From CAZCZY01 sp964503525 (GTDB lineage: Bacteria; Patescibacteriota; JAUYIX01), in contig CAZCZY010000076.1 of the NCBI GenBank assembly GCA_964503525.1, forward strand, positions 1-24,184: a stretch of DNA of 24,184 bases, in the 5' to 3' direction. The notes below the pieces were generated by a model. It was not told the origin of the DNA and made no database searches. It worked only from the letters and a program-made list of their open reading frames with translations. The translations under genes and the position numbers were made by a program. The first letter of the stretch is position 1. Each line of letters opens with the position of its first letter. Below are positions 21,310 to 24,184 of this stretch, in pieces.

Positions 21310-21659
21310 TGTCGAAAGACTAACACGAGTAAAACACCGGCCGCTATCGTACCAACCGTTACAGCGGCAAACCATGCCAATAGCCGGGCGGCGGTTCGCT
21401 CCCGCTCAATAATTAACAGCGCCACGACAAGATTCGCAATGAGAAATCCTAGGGCCGTAAACAAATACCAAAGAATCGTCTTGCCACTCCCAAAAAAATC
21501 GATACCAAAGTAAACATTGTAATGTAGTGGCACCGCGCTGCCCCCTAGGTCACCCTTCCAAAGTAGTGCGCTCAGCAATGCAGCCACCGCCAGCATTGCG
21601 ACCAAAAAACCGCCGCGGCTTATTTTATCCCGCCATAGTAGTTGTACGCCGTAATTCAT
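21306..21659 (-). CDS. Small membrane protein, three predicted helices
   Basis: A 117-aa protein with three hydrophobic segments (about residues 18-33, 62-82 and 91-113) and an extracytoplasmic-type loop containing VPLHYNVYFGIDFFGSGK. I do not recognise an established family, though the PLHYNxYFG loop looks conserved-type. It is translationally coupled by ATGA to the glycosyltransferase and may be an accessory subunit of it. ATG at 21659 was taken over a TTG one codon upstream. A promoter is found directly before it. Confidence 0.75.
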   Translation of the reverse strand: MNYGVQLLWRDKISRGGFLVAMLAVAALLSALLWKGDLGGSAVPLHYNVYFGIDFFGSGKTILWYLFTALGFLIANLVVALLIIERERTAARLLAWFAAVTVGTIAAGVLLVLVFRQ

Positions 21660-21668
21660 CAAATCAAC

Positions 21669-21697
21669 AAGCTAGCACGTCTGTGCTGCTTTTTCAA
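21669..21697 (-). promoter_or_regulatory. Candidate promoter of the small membrane protein/glycosyltransferase genes
   Basis: On the minus strand TTGAAA (21697-21692), 17 bases ending in TGC, then TAGCTT (21674-21669), with nine bases to the ATG at 21659. The -10 is weak, but TGn supports it. It begins at the ftsQ stop codon. Confidence 0.45.
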
Positions 21698-22561
21698 CTA
21701 CTTCACAAAGACGCGTCCGGGAATGCGTAAATCAATATATTCGAGATTTTTTTTGTCCTTAACTTGGTTGTCGAGCACCTCTTTAAGCACAATGACTTGC
21801 TGATCGGCCGGCTTGGTCGAGTCAAAAATTATTTTCCACCCTTCACTGGTTACGAGTGTTAAATCCGGTGCCAAGCGACTCGGGGCTACAAAAAAATTAA
21901 TGCCGATGCCAACCGTGCGCGTCACATCAGCAAACACGGCACGAACAAATTGCAGCGTCTCTTCGGTGACAACGCGGTCTTGTTCGACGGTTGCACGCGC
22001 TCCTTCATCAACAATCACGGGGAGGCTGACGTCGCGCGATTCACTACGCAGAATTTCGTCGTAGGCTATGCCGCGTTCGTCTATAAAAAAGAACTGGCCT
22101 GCCGCTGACCAAATTGCCAACGGCTCGCGCTCGTGAATAATTATTTTGAGTACATTGGGTAGTTCTTTGCGCACTTCCACAGAGGCAATAGCTGGTGACG
22201 TTTGTAGCGCCGCTTGCTCAACCTGCTTGTTAGAAACACCAAGCAATGCATTGCCTGGCAAAATCCAAAACCGCGAGGTATTGAGGATTGGCGATACGGC
22301 GGTCAAAATTGCTTCGGTGGAAACCCGAGCCGCGCCCGTGATAATTGGTTGGTCAATGCGAAACAGGCGCGACCAAAACAACACAAGAAAAATCGTTATT
22401 AGAAGTGCAACGACTGCGACAATTAAAGCGATCTGTAAAACCTTACCAGAAACATGCCAGTTTTTCTGTTTGGTTTGGTAGAGCGTGCGGCGATGCGCGT
22501 GTGATCGATTAAAGCGTCGTCGCGGTCCTACGCTATCAAGTTTTGGTTGTGGCAATAGCAT
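21698..22561 (-). CDS. ftsQ: FtsQ-type cell division protein (POTRA domain)
   Basis: A 287-aa bitopic protein of the divisome. A basic cytoplasmic tail of about 45 residues (GPRRRFNRSHAHRRTLY) is followed by one membrane helix (VLQIALIVAVVALLITIFLV). An extracytoplasmic POTRA domain comes next (IDQPIITGAARVSTEAILTA and SVEVRKELPNVLKIIIHEREPLAIW), then the FtsQ beta domain (FFFIDERGIAYDE, ending YIDLRIPGRVFVK). It is expected to link FtsB/FtsL to the division site. ATG at 22561 overlaps ddl by 26 bases and follows GGAGAG with ten bases of spacing. The order ddl-ftsQ is classical, but ftsA and ftsZ do not follow. Confidence 0.9.
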   Translation of the reverse strand: MLLPQPKLDSVGPRRRFNRSHAHRRTLYQTKQKNWHVSGKVLQIALIVAVVALLITIFLVLFWSRLFRIDQPIITGAARVSTEAILTAVSPILNTSRFWILPGNALLGVSNKQVEQAALQTSPAIASVEVRKELPNVLKIIIHEREPLAIWSAAGQFFFIDERGIAYDEILRSESRDVSLPVIVDEGARATVEQDRVVTEETLQFVRAVFADVTRTVGIGINFFVAPSRLAPDLTLVTSEGWKIIFDSTKPADQQVIVLKEVLDNQVKDKKNLEYIDLRIPGRVFVK

Positions 22562-23549
22562 GGGAAGTACTCTCCAACGCCAAGGCAATAATACGATCGA
22601 GGAGTTCAGAAAAAGCATATCCGGCCGCCGCAGCACTTTGCGGGGTAAGACTCGTAACGGTCATGCCTGGCAATGTATTAATCTCCAATACTTTTATATC
22701 ACCACGCGAGTTTGCGATCATGTCGGTCCGCGAATAGCCACGGCAGCCGAGCAGTGCGTGACATTTTACGGCAATCTCCTGTGCTGCATTGGTAAGTGGT
22801 GCCGGAATCTTTGCCGGTGTCACGTGCTCAGATCCACCCTTGGTGTATTTGGCACGGTAGTCATAAAAGCTGCTGCCACGTGGCATGATCTCAATCACTG
22901 GCAGCGCCTGCGCTTGCGTATTACCAATCACCGGTACGCTTAATTCCCGTCCCTCTATTTTTGGCTCCACCAAGGCCGAACGGTATTTTGTCACTGTGTC
23001 TCTAATTGCGTTGCGTAGTTCGTCCATAGAGTTGACCGGAATCACACCCACACTCGAACCACCGTTGACGGGCTTAACAAAGGCGGGCAACTCGATCGAC
23101 TGTGGGAGTTGGTCAGGCGCTGTTAGTACCTCTCCCCGCGGTACAGGTATGCCAGCGGATAAAAATAATTGTTTGCTCAGCACTTTGTCCATGCCTATTG
23201 CGCTCGCGGCAACGCCACTGCCGGTGTACGGCACTCCGGCCAAGTCTAGGAAACCCTGAATGACACCGTCCTCTCCAAATTTTCCATGCAGTGCAATAAA
23301 TACTAGGTCCGTGTTGGTCGGCTTTATCTTGCGTTGCCATTGGCCATCTTTATCCAAGCGAACCGGTCGTGCCAGATATTTGCTAGCGTCCAGGTACGAA
23401 AGTATATTTTTTCCCGATGCTAGCGAAACAGCGCGCTCATCTGAGAGGCCGCCTAAAAGAACGGCAACGCGCAATTTCTTACGAGCAGCTGGTAATTTCT
23501 TACGAGCAGCTGGTAACTTCTTAGTGGTACTTTTTTTACGATTAGCCAA
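22536..23549 (-). CDS. ddl: D-alanine--D-alanine ligase
   Basis: A 337-aa ATP-grasp ligase that makes D-Ala-D-Ala for peptidoglycan. Motifs in order: GGLSDERAVSLASG, ALHGKFGEDG, PYTGSGVAASAIGMDK, FVKPVNGGSSVGV, EGRELSVPV, the YDYRAKY loop, and LEINTLPGMTVTSL. The N-terminal 25 residues are unusual: Lys-rich with a duplicated KKLPAAR heptad. The start given is TTG at 23549, which overlaps serS by eight bases; another TTG at 23474 would begin the protein at the conserved core (LRVAVLLGG), and there is no in-frame ATG near either. Which start is used is unclear. The gene ends within ftsQ. Confidence 0.93.
   Translation of the reverse strand: MANRKKSTTKKLPAARKKLPAARKKLRVAVLLGGLSDERAVSLASGKNILSYLDASKYLARPVRLDKDGQWQRKIKPTNTDLVFIALHGKFGEDGVIQGFLDLAGVPYTGSGVAASAIGMDKVLSKQLFLSAGIPVPRGEVLTAPDQLPQSIELPAFVKPVNGGSSVGVIPVNSMDELRNAIRDTVTKYRSALVEPKIEGRELSVPVIGNTQAQALPVIEIMPRGSSFYDYRAKYTKGGSEHVTPAKIPAPLTNAAQEIAVKCHALLGCRGYSRTDMIANSRGDIKVLEINTLPGMTVTSLTPQSAAAAGYAFSELLDRIIALALESTSHAIATTKT
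23473..23514 (-). repeat. Exact 21-bp tandem duplication in the ddl N-terminus
   Basis: Bases 23473-23493 and 23494-23514 are identical 21-base units, followed by a degenerate start of a third copy. They encode the heptad KKLPAAR twice. Perfect identity suggests a recent duplication. Confidence 0.85.
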
Positions 23550-24184
23550 GGTATTCTCGATTATGTAAATAGGGCTGTAATACTTCCGGTATTTTTATTC
23601 GTCCATCAGCTTGCTGAAATTGCTCTATTATAACCGCCGGAATCCTGGAGAACGTTATGCCGGTAGCATTGATGGTGTGGGCATAGCGTCGTTCGCCGGT
23701 GCTATTTACGTATTTGATTCCCAGACGTCGCGCCTGATAATCACCGGCATGACTGATCGACCCTGTTTCAATAAAGCGCTTTTCGCTCGGCAACCAGGTT
23801 TCCAAATCAACTGTTTTTTGAAACTTACGGGGTAGATCACCGGTTGAGAGTACTAACTTTTGATAATGTAGGCCTAATTTTTGTAAGAGGCCTTCCGCAA
23901 TCGGCATCACTTCCTCTTCGTACACGCGCCAGGAGTCTTCTTGTGACGCAAAAACAAACATTTCTAGTTTTTCAAATTGATGGGTTCGTAGCATACCGCG
24001 CATTTCTTTACCGGCCGCACCAGCCTCGCGCCGATAGCACGAGGAAAAACCAGTGTACTTGAGCGGCCCGTCTGCTAGCGCAAGCGTCTCATGCGCGTGG
24101 TAATTAAGTAGCGTGATCTCGCTCGTCCCAATCAAGAATAGCTTGTCATCGGGCAGGGCATAGACTTCTTGTCGATCCACCGGA
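23542..24184 (-). CDS. serS: Seryl-tRNA synthetase (partial, C-terminal catalytic part)
   Basis: The last 213 codons of a class II synthetase that charges tRNA-Ser; the N-terminal coiled-coil arm and motif 1 lie beyond the right edge. Present are FLIGTSEITLLNYHAHE, motif 2 in SSCYRREAGAAGKEMRGMLRTHQFEKLEMF, KTVDLETWLP, SHAGDYQARRLGIKY, and motif 3 in ATGITFSRIPAVIIEQFQ, where the usual AIxEN appears as VIIEQ. The reading frame continues past 24184. The stop overlaps the TTG start of ddl by eight bases. Confidence 0.95.
   Translation of the reverse strand, partial: PVDRQEVYALPDDKLFLIGTSEITLLNYHAHETLALADGPLKYTGFSSCYRREAGAAGKEMRGMLRTHQFEKLEMFVFASQEDSWRVYEEEVMPIAEGLLQKLGLHYQKLVLSTGDLPRKFQKTVDLETWLPSEKRFIETGSISHAGDYQARRLGIKYVNSTGERRYAHTINATGITFSRIPAVIIEQFQQADGRIKIPEVLQPYLHNREYLG

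Overview
The window looks like a piece of bacterial chromosome with reduced, tightly packed housekeeping content. It is probably from a Candidate Phyla Radiation (Patescibacteria) lineage. That placement is inference from: a MurT/GatD pair; a VirD4-like coupling ATPase beside small uncharacterised genes; heavily overlapping genes with few Shine-Dalgarno sequences; and an intein in dnaB. UGA acts as a normal stop: the 4-base murT/gatD overlap and the ends of cysS and ddl depend on it. The glycine-UGA code of Gracilibacteria/Absconditabacteria is therefore unlikely.

Bases 1-5400, read leftwards: an extracytoplasmic protein with an N-terminal anchor, a DUF2238-like membrane protein, a complete zinc/manganese ABC importer (znuA-znuC-znuB), and murT-gatD for lipid II amidation. 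These are joined by 4-base overlaps or short gaps and probably form one operon. An extended -10 promoter lies immediately before the first gene, next to tRNA-Gln(UUG).

Bases 5470-11120, also leftwards: dnaX, a 228-aa conserved-looking protein of unknown function, an 810-aa VirD4/TraG-like ATPase, and a 190-aa coiled-coil protein. dnaX carries an A7 slippery run just after its ATPase/clamp-loader part, with a stop nine codons later in the -1 frame. This is the layout that makes the short gamma subunit in E. coli.

Bases 11160-17940, rightwards: a CorA-like transporter with GTN in place of GMN, cysS, dnaB, thioredoxin, ybaB and recR. dnaB is interrupted by a 430-residue LAGLIDADG intein at the RESG/SIEQD junction, and a tiny leader ORF ends on its ATG.

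Bases 17960-18965: leftward rplU, then a self-contained rightward unit. That unit has a palindrome over its -35, a consensus-like promoter, the only strong Shine-Dalgarno site I found, a coding region that seems split by a -1 frame change, and a Rho-independent terminator.

Bases 18990-24184, leftwards: serS (partial), ddl, ftsQ, a small membrane protein, a cellulose-synthase-like GT2 glycosyltransferase and a DUF192 lipoprotein.

A recurring theme is that promoter -10 elements lie only 6-9 bases before the start codon in several genes. This predicts leaderless or nearly leaderless mRNAs. No rRNA, CRISPR array or insertion sequence was seen, and there is no gene-free stretch over 300 bases. 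The longest is about 200 bases (18278-18480), filled by two promoters and a palindrome.
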